Positions 6,274 to 15,356 of a DNA stretch of 64,000 bases are shown piece by piece. A program made the translations under genes and the position numbers. The stretch covers positions 62,001-126,000 of the forward strand of contig NZ_CABJDN010000004.1 in the NCBI RefSeq assembly GCF_902364365.1, written 5' to 3'. Numbering within the stretch: position 1 is the stretch's first letter; every line of letters starts with the position of its first letter. Below the pieces are notes generated by a model. That model searched no databases, was not told the origin of the DNA, and worked only from the letters and a program-made list of their open reading frames with translations. The DNA comes from Bacteroides intestinalis (lineage in GTDB: Bacteria; Bacteroidota; Bacteroidia; Bacteroidales; Bacteroidaceae).

Positions 6274-9216
6274 ATGGAAAACATTTTTAGACTTGTCAAG
6301 GGACTTCTCCCTTTGTTGGGATTACTACTATCCCTGTCGCTTTCAGCACAAGATATCGTGGTGAAAGGGCATGTGAAGGACGCTACCGGTGAATCGGTTA
6401 TCGGAGCTAACATTCTTATTAAAGGTACTTCTATAGGTACTATCTCCGATGTGGACGGTAATTTTACACTGAAGGCGGTCGCCGGAAATGTACTTACCGT
6501 CACCTGTATCGGCTATAAAGGACAGGAAATCACCGTGACAAACAAACCTCTCATTGTAGTTACCATGCAGGAAGACAGCGAATTGCTGGACGAAGTAGTA
6601 GTCATCGGCTACGGACAGGTGAAGAAAGGCGACGTGACCGGATCTTTGCTGACCGTGAAACCGGATGAACTGAACAAAGGCAAGCAATTGACTGCTGAAG
6701 ATGCTCTGGTGGGCAAAGTTGCCGGTGTGAATATCGTGCCGGGTAATGGTGCGCCGGGTAGCGGTGGTACCATCCGTATCCGTATGGGAGCCTCTTTGTC
6801 GGCAGATAATGATCCGCTGATTGTTATCGACGGAGTACCTGTGAGCAATACTTCTATCAGTGCCATCAATCCGAACGACATTGCTTCCTTTACAGTATTG
6901 AAGGATGCTTCTGCCACAGCTATCTACGGTTCGCGTGCCTCCAATGGTGTCATTATCATCACTACCAAGAAGGGAAGTGCCGACGGTACCTCTCGTCCCT
7001 CCTTCAACTACAATGGAAACATGACAGTGAGCAATGTATATCAGTATATGGACGTACTTTCTACCGAAGAATTCCGTCAGGCTTTTGCCGAGCATGCCAA
7101 TGCTCCCGAGACTTTCAAGCTGGGCAATGCAGATGTAGACTGGCAGAAAGAAATCTACCGCGTGGCACTGGGTACGGATCATAACTTGTCCATGACCGGA
7201 GCTTTGAAGAATATGCCTTACCGTGTATCCGTAGGATATACTAACCAGAATGGTACATTGAAGAATAATAACTACGAGCGTATCAACGCCAGTGTAGGGC
7301 TGTCTCCGAAGTTCTTCGACAAACATCTTTCTGTAGATATCAACGTCAAGGGAAGTATTGAGAATAATCAACCGGTTTCAACAGGCGTGATTGGCAGTGC
7401 CATCTCTTTTGATCCTACCCGTCCCGTTTACGAAGACTATGAAGGTAATGTAGGTCTGGGATATTATACATGGATGAATGGCGGTAAACCCATCACGCTG
7501 GCCGCTGCGAATCCGGTTGCCGATCTGGAACTGGCTGACAAACTCGAAAAGACAAAACGTTCTATCGGTAACATCGCCCTCGACTACAAGGTGCACGGAT
7601 TAGAAGATTTGCGCTTCAATCTGAATATGGGCTATGACATCCAGAAGAATGACAATCGTGAAAATGTGCCCGATCTTGCTCCCTCCATGTACACTGGAAA
7701 TCAGAATGACGGTACGGGCAAGCGCTATAAATACCATCAGACCAAGCGCAACACCTTGCTCGATTTCTATGCCAATTACGACAAGGAACTGAAAGATCAT
7801 CACATCAATGTCATGGGTGGTTACGGCTGGCAACGTTTCTGGTATAAGAATAATAGTGTAACTACCGACACCGAAGGCAAAGAACTGGCTACCCCCCAGC
7901 ATGCCGAAGCCGAACTTTACCTGCTTTCTTTCTATGGACGTGTAAACTACTCCTGGAAACAACGCTATATGCTGACGGCTACTCTGCGTGCAGATGCTTC
8001 TTCACGTTTCTCTCCCGATAACCGTTGGGGGTATTTCCCTTCAGTTGCGGCAGCCTGGCGTGTGAACGAAGAGGCTTTCCTCTCGAACTTCAAAGCCCTG
8101 TCCGATTTGAAACTCCGTTTGAGCTACGGCCAGACCGGTCAGCAATCCATCGGTTCTTACTACCAGCACTTGCCGACTTATACGGCATCTTATGACGAAT
8201 CCCGCTATTATTTCGGTGATCAATGGTACACTACTTACCGTCCCAATGGCTACGATGCCAACATCAAGTGGGAGACTACCGAAACTTATAATATCGGTAT
8301 CGACTATGGTTTCCTGAACAACCGCATCTCCGGTACGATTGACTACTACTGGCGTACTACCAAAGACCTGCTGAATAAGATATTCGTTCCTGCCGGAAGC
8401 AACTTTACCAATATGATTGAAACCAATATCGGTAATATGAAGAGTAAAGGTCTGGAAATCGGTATCAACGTGATTCCCGTGAAGAATAAGGATTGGGAAT
8501 GGACTGTCAGCGGTAACTTTACCTGGAATACTTCCGAAATTACGAAGCTGAACACCATCGACCGTGAAGATAACTATGTGAAGACTGGTAATGCCGGTGG
8601 TACAGGTAAATATCTGCAAGTCCACATGGTAGGCGAAACTCCGAATACTTTCTACCTGTTGCAACAGGCTTATGACGATAATGGTAAGCCGCTGGATGGC
8701 AAATATATCGCAAAAGATGGTTCCGTCACCAGCAGCGAAGAAGATGCTAATAAGTACGTGACCGGTAAAAGCTCCAAAGCTCCTTACTACTGCGGTCTTT
8801 CTACCCGTCTGACATACAAGAACTGGGATTTGGGTATCAACGGACATGGAAGCTTCGGTGCTTATGTTTATAACTATGTGAAAGCCTCCGATTCTTTGGA
8901 CGGACTTTATGGTGGAACCGGCGTTTCCAGCAACATTCTGCGTTCTACCCTTGAAACCGGATTTACGCAGGATCGCATCTATACCGATTACTTCCTGGAA
9001 AAAGGTGACTTCTTCCGTATCGACAACATCACGTTAGGACATACCTTCGATAAGTTGTGGAACGAAAAGACCTCTCTTCGTCTCTCTTTCACCGTGCAGA
9101 ATGTATGTACACTGACAGGCTATAGCGGTCTTGACCCGGAAATTTATAGCGGTATTGATAAGAACATCTATCAGCGTCCGCGTATGTTCATGCTGGGAGT
9201 AAATCTTAATTTTTAA
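6274..9216 (+). CDS. SusC-like TonB-dependent outer membrane transporter
   Basis: A 980-residue outer membrane importer. It has a signal peptide (to about residue 26), a carboxypeptidase-like domain (about 28-105, with VIGANILIKGT and TISDVDGNF), the SusC TonB-box region (DEVVVIGYG, 107-114), a plug domain (to about 235, with DPLIVIDGVPV and ATAIYGSRASNGVIIITTKKG) and a C-terminal beta-barrel ending in an aromatic residue (NLNF). It lacks an STN signalling domain, so control is through the upstream DUF6377 regulator rather than a sigma/anti-sigma pair. Paired with susD 3 bases downstream. The linked phosphatase, not a glycosidase, hints at a phosphorylated ligand, but the substrate is unproven. 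Confidence 0.93.
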   Translation: MENIFRLVKGLLPLLGLLLSLSLSAQDIVVKGHVKDATGESVIGANILIKGTSIGTISDVDGNFTLKAVAGNVLTVTCIGYKGQEITVTNKPLIVVTMQEDSELLDEVVVIGYGQVKKGDVTGSLLTVKPDELNKGKQLTAEDALVGKVAGVNIVPGNGAPGSGGTIRIRMGASLSADNDPLIVIDGVPVSNTSISAINPNDIASFTVLKDASATAIYGSRASNGVIIITTKKGSADGTSRPSFNYNGNMTVSNVYQYMDVLSTEEFRQAFAEHANAPETFKLGNADVDWQKEIYRVALGTDHNLSMTGALKNMPYRVSVGYTNQNGTLKNNNYERINASVGLSPKFFDKHLSVDINVKGSIENNQPVSTGVIGSAISFDPTRPVYEDYEGNVGLGYYTWMNGGKPITLAAANPVADLELADKLEKTKRSIGNIALDYKVHGLEDLRFNLNMGYDIQKNDNRENVPDLAPSMYTGNQNDGTGKRYKYHQTKRNTLLDFYANYDKELKDHHINVMGGYGWQRFWYKNNSVTTDTEGKELATPQHAEAELYLLSFYGRVNYSWKQRYMLTATLRADASSRFSPDNRWGYFPSVAAAWRVNEEAFLSNFKALSDLKLRLSYGQTGQQSIGSYYQHLPTYTASYDESRYYFGDQWYTTYRPNGYDANIKWETTETYNIGIDYGFLNNRISGTIDYYWRTTKDLLNKIFVPAGSNFTNMIETNIGNMKSKGLEIGINVIPVKNKDWEWTVSGNFTWNTSEITKLNTIDREDNYVKTGNAGGTGKYLQVHMVGETPNTFYLLQQAYDDNGKPLDGKYIAKDGSVTSSEEDANKYVTGKSSKAPYYCGLSTRLTYKNWDLGINGHGSFGAYVYNYVKASDSLDGLYGGTGVSSNILRSTLETGFTQDRIYTDYFLEKGDFFRIDNITLGHTFDKLWNEKTSLRLSFTVQNVCTLTGYSGLDPEIYSGIDKNIYQRPRMFMLGVNLNF

Positions 9217-9219
9217 TTC

Positions 9220-10935
9220 ATGAAAAATCAGAAAACAATGAAAACGAAATATTTCAAGTTAGCAAGTATATGTCTGGTATCTCTCTTCCTTCTTTCTTCT
9301 TGTCTGGGAGATTTGGATACATTGCCTTTGGACGACAATGAATTGGTGGGCGAGAAGGTTTATTCTACGCCTGAGGGATACATCGGAGTATTGGCAAAGT
9401 GTTATGCCAGCCTTATCCAGACCGGACAAAAGGGTGGTGATGGCGGAAACGGTGACGTGCCGGGTATTGATGAAGGTTATAGTGGCTATACACGTGCTCT
9501 GTTCTATCTGCAAGAGGCTTGTACGGATGAGATCGTTTTCCATTCCGGTGGCAGTCATGGAAGTTTGTCACTGTTGTATATGAACTGGGACCCTTCGACA
9601 AAGATTATTTGCTATTCATATTATCGTCTGTATATGGCTATTAACTACTGTAATGAGTTTTTGCGCGAAAGTACGGAAGGGAAATTGAAAGACCGTGGCG
9701 TATACGATGCTTTGCAGGCTGAAATGCCTTATTACCGTGCCGAAGCACGCTTCATCCGTGCTTATTGCTACAGCATGATTTGCGACTTGTACGGTTCGGG
9801 TCCTTTCATTGATGAAACGATGGATGTAGGTACGATTCCCCATCAGAAGACCCGCCAGGAAATCTACGACTATGTGGTTTCCGAAACGGAAGAACTGACA
9901 ACCTTGCTGAAAGAACCGAAGCGGAATGAGTATGGGCGTGTGGATCGTGTATCGGCTTGGTTTCTCCTGGCACGTGTCTATCTGAATGCCGAAACATGGG
10001 TAGGCAAGAATGAATATGCCAATGCTTATAAATATGCCAAGAAAGTGATTACGGAAGGTAATTATCCGTTGGCTTCTGATTACCGTCACATCTTCCTGGC
10101 AGATAACAATACTTGTTCCGAAATCATCTGGCCTTTGGTGCAGGATGCTGACTATGCACAGAGCAGTGCCGGAACCAACTTCCTGATTAAAGCATTGATG
10201 AATGGTCCGATGGATAGCTATGTAAAAACCGGAGTAGGTAGCCGTGGTTGGGGTAATGCCCGTGTGAAGGTGGCGCTTGTAGATAAGTTTGATGAGGCTG
10301 ACCAAACCTTTTATGAAAATGATCCCTGGGGAGATAATAAGAAGGATAAGCGTGCACAGTTCTTTACCATCGGCCATACAAAGGAAACTTGGGTAGAAGG
10401 TAAGGCTTTCCAGAAGACTTTTGAGAATGGCTATGCATGCATCAAATGGAGAAATGTAACTAAGGACCGTAAGGAATTGGTAGATGGCGGTACTAAGTAT
10501 TCGTCTGTAGACCTCCCGATGTTCCGTACGGCAGATGCTTACCTGATGGCTGCTGAGGCTATTCTTCGCGGGGCTGCGGAAGGCACGCGTGCTGAGGCGC
10601 TGGGTTATGTGAATGAAATCAGAGACCGTGCTTATATGTCCGGCAACTATGGTGACGGGGTATCCGGTCGTATTACCGACGGCCAGTTGAATCTGGACTT
10701 CATTCTGGATGAAAGAGCTCGTGAGATGAATATGGAGTTGGTGCGTCGCACAGATCTGATCCGCTTTGGCAAATTCACAAAAGGATATAACTGGGATTGG
10801 AAAGGTAGCAGCGACGGTGAAGTTGGTACGTATGTGGGTAAAGATGTGAACGATAAGTATAAATTGTATCCCATTCCGCAGGATGAGTTTACCACGAACC
10901 CGTATCTGACACAGAATCCGGATTATCAGAAATAA
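9220..10935 (+). CDS. SusD-like outer membrane lipoprotein
   Basis: Surface ligand-binding lid for the preceding SusC. The 571-residue product has a lipoprotein signal with lipobox LLSSC (cysteine near residue 28) followed by GDLDTLPLDD. The TPR-like helical core is seen in EARFIRAYCYSMICDLYG, the SusD/RagB region in VSAWFLLARVYLNAE and the C-terminal ERAREMNMELVRRTDLIRFGKF. It ends in NPYLTQNPDYQK, a common SusD ending. A second in-frame ATG at 9238 (MKTKYFKL) would give an equally good signal peptide, so the exact start is open. Confidence 0.93.
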   Translation: MKNQKTMKTKYFKLASICLVSLFLLSSCLGDLDTLPLDDNELVGEKVYSTPEGYIGVLAKCYASLIQTGQKGGDGGNGDVPGIDEGYSGYTRALFYLQEACTDEIVFHSGGSHGSLSLLYMNWDPSTKIICYSYYRLYMAINYCNEFLRESTEGKLKDRGVYDALQAEMPYYRAEARFIRAYCYSMICDLYGSGPFIDETMDVGTIPHQKTRQEIYDYVVSETEELTTLLKEPKRNEYGRVDRVSAWFLLARVYLNAETWVGKNEYANAYKYAKKVITEGNYPLASDYRHIFLADNNTCSEIIWPLVQDADYAQSSAGTNFLIKALMNGPMDSYVKTGVGSRGWGNARVKVALVDKFDEADQTFYENDPWGDNKKDKRAQFFTIGHTKETWVEGKAFQKTFENGYACIKWRNVTKDRKELVDGGTKYSSVDLPMFRTADAYLMAAEAILRGAAEGTRAEALGYVNEIRDRAYMSGNYGDGVSGRITDGQLNLDFILDERAREMNMELVRRTDLIRFGKFTKGYNWDWKGSSDGEVGTYVGKDVNDKYKLYPIPQDEFTTNPYLTQNPDYQK

Positions 10936-10956
10936 GGATGAAGGTTGATTCATTAC

Positions 10957-11139
10957 TTTTCGGTTATGAGTTAAATGATAAATAATCTTTTAGACACGGA
11001 TGACACGGATGACGCGGATCTTTTTTTTATCCACTTTTATAGCGCAGCCTTTTAAATCCGCGTTATCCGTGTCATCCGCGTCTAAAAAATAATATACCGA
11101 ATGGCGCTAATCACTTATCACCAAACACTAATCACTTTT
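10957..11139. repeat. Dispersed palindromic repeat, copy 2
   Basis: Second copy of the block at 3201-3383, same orientation and same length. Inverted-repeat arms lie at 10990-11019 and 11056-11085. The right arm is identical to copy 1; the left arm has small changes (ACACGG for ACGCAG), all within the 9-bp unit pattern. It separates susD from the phosphatase gene, so if transcribed it would form a strong hairpin within or at the end of the operon. Confidence 0.9.
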
Positions 11140-11200
11140 GTTCTTTTCCATTCCTTTTTACTCATACAATAATAAATACATTAAAAATAACAACTTGTTT

Positions 11201-12496
11201 ATGAGAATGAAACGAACTCTTTTTTCAATCGTCCTGTTAGCCGTTTTTGCTGTGCAAGGCTTATATGCACAAGCTACGCGCGAAGAAATCTTCAATGATA
11301 TTGCAACGACAGGTGGTGTATATTACGCTTACCCCGGTCCTTCGGGCGTCCAGACCAAGGCTCCGAAAGGTTATGAACCGTTCTATATCAGTCACTATGG
11401 CCGTCATGGTTCCCGCTGGCTGATTGCAGATGAAGACTACGTCCGCGTAATGGAAGTCTTTGAGAAAGCCCATGCAGCCGGAGCATTAACCGATTTGGGC
11501 GAAGATGTCCGTAAACGTCTGGACATTGTCTGGGCAGATGCTAAAGGACACGGCGGCGACCTCAGTCCGGTAGGAGTGAAGCAACAACGAGGCATTGCCG
11601 AACGTATGTATCAGGCATTCCCCGAAGTATTTAAAGGCGAACCGCAAATGTCTGCCCGTTCTACCGTAGTTATCCGTTGCGTGCTCAGCATGGATGCATT
11701 CTGCGAACGCCTGAAGGAATTCAACCCGAAGATGCGGATTGAGCGCGAATCCAGCAATAAATATATGGATTACCTGAATTTCCATACACAGGAAGCTATG
11801 AAGTTTACTTCACGCAAAGGGCCCTGGTATGAGGAATTCCGTAAGTTCGAGGAAGAACATGTCCGTCCGGAACGTCTGATGAATACACTGTTCAATAGCA
11901 AAGAGTATATTCGTAAGAATGTGAATCCTGAAGAACTGATGCGCGGTCTGTATTGGGTTGCTTCTGATATGCAGAACGTGGAACCGGAGGTTTGTTTTTA
12001 TGATATCTTTGAGAAGCAGGAATTATTTGATATCTGGCAGATACATAACTATAAGAACTATGTATGCGACGGCCCTTCGCCCATGACGAACGGGCTGATG
12101 CTGGCAAACGCCAAATCTCTGGTTGAGAATATAATGGACTCGGCAGACGCGGCGATTGCCTCCGGTACAAACTCGGCCACTTTCCGCTTCGGACACGACG
12201 GTAACGTGATTCCTCTGGTGGGCTTGCTGAGACTGGAGAACTGCTATAATGAAGAGTCCGATCCGGCCAAATTCTATCAGGCATGGTGTAACTTCAAAAT
12301 GGTGCCTATGGCTGCCAATGTGCAGATTGTTTTCTTCCGTAAGAAAGGCAGTGCAGACGATATCATCGTGAAGTTCATGCTGAACGAGAAAGAAGTGAGT
12401 ATTCCGGTGAAGACCGACATCGCTCCTTTCTATCACTGGAAGGACGTCAGGGCATTCTACAAAGACCTGCTGTCCCAACTGCCGGATAGACCGTAA
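11201..12496 (+). CDS. Secreted histidine acid phosphatase (MINPP/phytase-like)
   Basis: Predicted 431-residue phosphomonoesterase of the histidine acid phosphatase branch, which includes phytases and multiple inositol polyphosphate phosphatases. I placed the start at 11201 because it opens a signal peptide (MRMKRTLFSIVLL, cleaved after LYAQ); the ATG at 11138 lies inside the repeat. The catalytic RHGSR (residues 68-72) supplies the phosphate-accepting histidine, and GHDGNV (His332-Asp333) supplies the proton donor. Conserved YISHYGRHG and YYAYPGPSGV segments fit Bacteroides MINPP-like proteins. It lies downstream of a SusCD pair, which suggests release of phosphate from an imported or surface-bound substrate such as an inositol phosphate; that is inference. 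Confidence 0.83.
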   Translation: MRMKRTLFSIVLLAVFAVQGLYAQATREEIFNDIATTGGVYYAYPGPSGVQTKAPKGYEPFYISHYGRHGSRWLIADEDYVRVMEVFEKAHAAGALTDLGEDVRKRLDIVWADAKGHGGDLSPVGVKQQRGIAERMYQAFPEVFKGEPQMSARSTVVIRCVLSMDAFCERLKEFNPKMRIERESSNKYMDYLNFHTQEAMKFTSRKGPWYEEFRKFEEEHVRPERLMNTLFNSKEYIRKNVNPEELMRGLYWVASDMQNVEPEVCFYDIFEKQELFDIWQIHNYKNYVCDGPSPMTNGLMLANAKSLVENIMDSADAAIASGTNSATFRFGHDGNVIPLVGLLRLENCYNEESDPAKFYQAWCNFKMVPMAANVQIVFFRKKGSADDIIVKFMLNEKEVSIPVKTDIAPFYHWKDVRAFYKDLLSQLPDRP

Positions 12497-12516
12497 ATCA
12501 TTAAGGAATACGGAAT

Positions 12517-12614
12517 AGAACGCAAATTACACAGGTTACGCAATTTCTTTTAGGCCCCCTATCGGTTGCCTTATATAAGACGAAAAATTGCGTAATTTGT
12601 GTAATTTGCGTTCT
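12517..12614. repeat. Intergenic inverted repeat with 30-base arms
   Basis: Arms at 12517-12546 and 12585-12614 match over 30 bases with two mismatches. Each arm contains 9-base units (AAATTACAC then AGGTTACGC), the same architecture as the GGATGACRC repeats but a different sequence. It lies between the phosphatase gene and ispF, both on the plus strand, and may end the first transcript. There is no strong U-run directly after the right arm. Confidence 0.8.
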
Positions 12615-12684
12615 GTCTTTATTCCCCACTTGCTTTTTTTCCGTACTTTCGTGCATTCATCCAATAAAATTAAAGAAGAACGAT

Positions 12685-13164
12685 ATGAAAATACGTGTAG
12701 GCTTTGGCTTCGATGTACACCAGTTGGTGGCAGGGCGTGAACTTTGGTTAGGCGGTATCCGCTTGGAACATGAGAAAGGATTACTCGGACATTCGGATGC
12801 CGACGTGTTGATCCATACCATTTGTGATGCCTTGCTGGGAGCCGCCAATATGCGTGATATCGGTTATCATTTTCCCGATACCGCAGGAGAGTTCAAGGAC
12901 ATAGACAGTAAAATATTACTAAAGAAAACCGTAGAACTGATTGCAACCAAAGGCTATTCCGTGGGCAACATCGATGCAACCATCTGTGCGGAACGCCCCA
13001 AACTGAAATCCCATATTCCCGCCATGCAGCAGACGCTTGCCAAAGTAATGGGAATAGATGAAGACGACATCTCCATCAAAGCTACTACTACGGAAAAGCT
13101 TGGTTTTACCGGTCGCGAAGAAGGTATCTCTGCTTATGCAACAGTTCTGATTACCAAAGAATAA
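12685..13164 (+). CDS. ispF: 2-C-methyl-D-erythritol 2,4-cyclodiphosphate synthase
   Basis: IspF closes 4-diphosphocytidyl-methylerythritol 2-phosphate to the cyclodiphosphate with release of CMP, in the MEP pathway to isoprenoids. At 159 residues it has family length. The metal ligands are visible in GFGFDVHQL (Asp10, His12) and in GHSDADVLIHTICDALLGA; the C-terminal AERPKLKSHIP and KATTTEKLGFTGREEGI motifs complete the trimer active site. The start is the first ATG and gives the canonical MKIRVGFG opening. It stands between unrelated genes; the phosphoesterase 40 bases downstream may be co-transcribed. Confidence 0.97.
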   Translation: MKIRVGFGFDVHQLVAGRELWLGGIRLEHEKGLLGHSDADVLIHTICDALLGAANMRDIGYHFPDTAGEFKDIDSKILLKKTVELIATKGYSVGNIDATICAERPKLKSHIPAMQQTLAKVMGIDEDDISIKATTTEKLGFTGREEGISAYATVLITKE

Positions 13165-13204
13165 TTGATTCTGACCTAATAACTACCTAAAACTAATCAC
13201 TAAC

Positions 13205-14221
13205 ATGAAGAGAATCTCTTTAACCCTTTGTCTGGCTTTTCTGACAGTTCTGTTCTGCCAGGCACAGGTTGTCCCCTTAAAGTTTAACAAGAACGGAGAG
13301 TTTAAAATCGTCCAGTTTACTGACATCCACTTCAAGTATGGAAACCCTGCTTCGGATATTGCTTTGAAGCGCATCAATGAAGTGCTTGATGCCGAACGTC
13401 CCGACTTGGTTGTTTTTACAGGAGATGTGGTTTATGCCGCACCTGCGGATACGGCTATGCGAACCGTGCTTGCCTGTGCTTCTTCCCGCAAGTTGCCTTT
13501 TGTTGTTACTTTCGGTAACCATGATAATGAACAAGGTAAAACCCGTGCCGAGCTCTATGATGTCATCCGGTCCATGCCTTACAACATTCAGCCCGATCGC
13601 GGAACAGTCGAATCTCCCGATTACGTTCTTACAGTGAAGTCTTCGGATGGTAAGAAAGATGCTTCTGTGCTCTATTGCCTCGACTCTCATTCGTATTCCA
13701 AGTTGCCCGATGTGAAAGGGTACGACTGGCTCACGTTCGATCAGGTAAACTGGTATCGTCAGCAAAGTGCTGCCTTTACCGCTAAGAATGATGGGAAACC
13801 TTTGCCTGCTCTGGCATTCTTCCACATCCCCTTGCCCGAATATAATGAAGCAGCTTCCGATGAGAATGCTATTCTCTATGGTACGCGTATGGAAAAAGCT
13901 TGTGCTCCTGCTATTAATACCGGTATGTTTGCTGCTATGAAAGAGGCGGGCGACGTGATGGGTACTTTTGTCGGTCACGATCATGACAATGATTATTCGG
14001 TCATGTGGAAAGGCATCGTACTGGGCTATGGACGCTTCACTGGCGGTAATACGGAGTATAATCACCTTTCAAACGGTGCCCGTGTGATTGTATTGAAGGA
14101 GGGCGAACGCACCTTTACTTCCTGGATACACCTGAAAGGCGGCGAGTTGATAGATAAGACCGTTTATCCTGATAGCTACGTGAAAGACGACTGGCGTAAA
14201 CGTCCGTTGGTTACGGAATAA
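13205..14221 (+). CDS. Secreted calcineurin-like metallophosphoesterase
   Basis: A 338-residue exported protein (signal peptide to about residue 20, ending FCQAQ). The metallophosphoesterase metal-binding blocks are all present in order: FTDIHF, FTGDVVY, FGNHDNE, FFHIPLPEY and GHDHDND. The spacing and the HIPLPEY variant resemble the Dcr2/PhoD-like secreted phosphodiesterase group. Its substrate cannot be read from sequence. It lies between ispF and the Gfo/Idh gene on the same strand with short gaps. Confidence 0.85.
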   Translation: MKRISLTLCLAFLTVLFCQAQVVPLKFNKNGEFKIVQFTDIHFKYGNPASDIALKRINEVLDAERPDLVVFTGDVVYAAPADTAMRTVLACASSRKLPFVVTFGNHDNEQGKTRAELYDVIRSMPYNIQPDRGTVESPDYVLTVKSSDGKKDASVLYCLDSHSYSKLPDVKGYDWLTFDQVNWYRQQSAAFTAKNDGKPLPALAFFHIPLPEYNEAASDENAILYGTRMEKACAPAINTGMFAAMKEAGDVMGTFVGHDHDNDYSVMWKGIVLGYGRFTGGNTEYNHLSNGARVIVLKEGERTFTSWIHLKGGELIDKTVYPDSYVKDDWRKRPLVTE

Positions 14222-14292
14222 CCCTTCTGATAAGAACTTCCTTACATGTCATGCAAAAGATGCCACCTTTGTTGCAAAAAAAAGAAAATCAT

Positions 14293-15348
14293 ATGGATAA
14301 GATAAAAACAGGATTGGCTGCCTTTGGAATGTCGGGGCAGGTGTTTCATGCTCCTTTTATTTTCACCAATCCCCATTTTGAGTTAGCTGCGATTACTGAA
14401 CGCAGCAAGGAATTGTCACGGGCGAAGTATCCGCAATCCCGTATCGTGCGTAGTTTTGAAGAATTGATAGGGATGGAGGAGTTGGAACTGGTTGTCGTAA
14501 ATACTCCGGACAGTTTTCATTACGAATATGCCCGTCGTGCTCTCGAAGCCGGAAAGCATGTTGTCGTAGAAAAACCTTTCACCACTACCGTAGAGGAAGG
14601 CGAAGAACTCGTGACTCTTGCTGCGGAAAAAGAACTGACCCTGAGCGTTTACCAGAATCGCCGTTGGGATTGCGACTTCCTGACTGTGAAAGAAATATTG
14701 GACAAAGGTCTGTTAGGCCGTCTGGTAGAATTTGAATCCACCTTTCCCCGTTACCGGAATTTCATCAAACCCAATACCTGGAAAGAAACCGGGGAGAGTG
14801 GCGGAGGCCTGACTTATAATCTGGGTGCCCACGTCATAGATCAGGCTGTGCAGTTGTTCGGTATGCCCGAAGCTGTATTTGCCGATATTGCAACTTTGCG
14901 TACCGGTGGTAAAGTGGATGATTACTTCATTATCCATTTACTGAAACCTGCCCATGCACCGGAAGTGAAGATTACACTGAAAGCCAGTTATCTGATGTGT
15001 GAGAATGAACCTCGCTTTGTACTTCATGGCACGGAAGGTTCGTATGTGAAGTACGGTCTTGATCCTCAGGAAGCAGATCTAACTAAAGGCATACTGCCGG
15101 ATACTCCGCGTTGGGGAGAGGAAGATAAATCCCAGTGGGGAATACTTCATACGGAAAAGAATGGGGATGTGGTGCGTGAATCTTATCCAACCCTTCCCGG
15201 TAACTATGCTGCTTTCTATGAGAACATTTATCAGCACGTCCGTAAGGGAGAGGTCTTGCAAAGTGATGCCCGCGGAGTTCTTGGTGTCATCCGGCTGATT
15301 GAAGCGGCTTGGGAGAGCAGTCGGACAGGAAGTGTTATCAGATTATAA
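14293..15348 (+). CDS. Gfo/Idh/MocA-family NAD(P)-dependent oxidoreductase
   Basis: About 351 residues from the ATG at 14293, which gives the usual start MDKIKTGLAAFGMSG; the ATG at 14251 would add a poorly conserved extension. The Rossmann N-terminus is followed by VNTPDSFHYEYARRAL and the family's EKP motif (HVVVEKPFTTT), with a C-terminal substrate domain containing GGGLTYNLGAHVIDQAV. Such proteins oxidise or reduce sugars or related hydroxy compounds; the substrate is not deducible. thiD starts 8 bases after its stop, so the two are probably co-transcribed. Confidence 0.88.
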   Translation: MDKIKTGLAAFGMSGQVFHAPFIFTNPHFELAAITERSKELSRAKYPQSRIVRSFEELIGMEELELVVVNTPDSFHYEYARRALEAGKHVVVEKPFTTTVEEGEELVTLAAEKELTLSVYQNRRWDCDFLTVKEILDKGLLGRLVEFESTFPRYRNFIKPNTWKETGESGGGLTYNLGAHVIDQAVQLFGMPEAVFADIATLRTGGKVDDYFIIHLLKPAHAPEVKITLKASYLMCENEPRFVLHGTEGSYVKYGLDPQEADLTKGILPDTPRWGEEDKSQWGILHTEKNGDVVRESYPTLPGNYAAFYENIYQHVRKGEVLQSDARGVLGVIRLIEAAWESSRTGSVIRL

Positions 15349-15356
15349 CCTGGCTT

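Noticed and set aside
3201..11139. Composite transposon bounded by the two 183-bp repeats
   Set aside because: The repeats are in direct orientation, but the DNA between them holds ordinary genes, no transposase or integrase and no shift in character at the edges.
14293..15348. GH109 assignment for the first Gfo/Idh protein
   Set aside because: It has no signal peptide or lipobox, and its EKP motif and length fit ordinary dehydrogenases; only 45506-47038 shows GH109 features.
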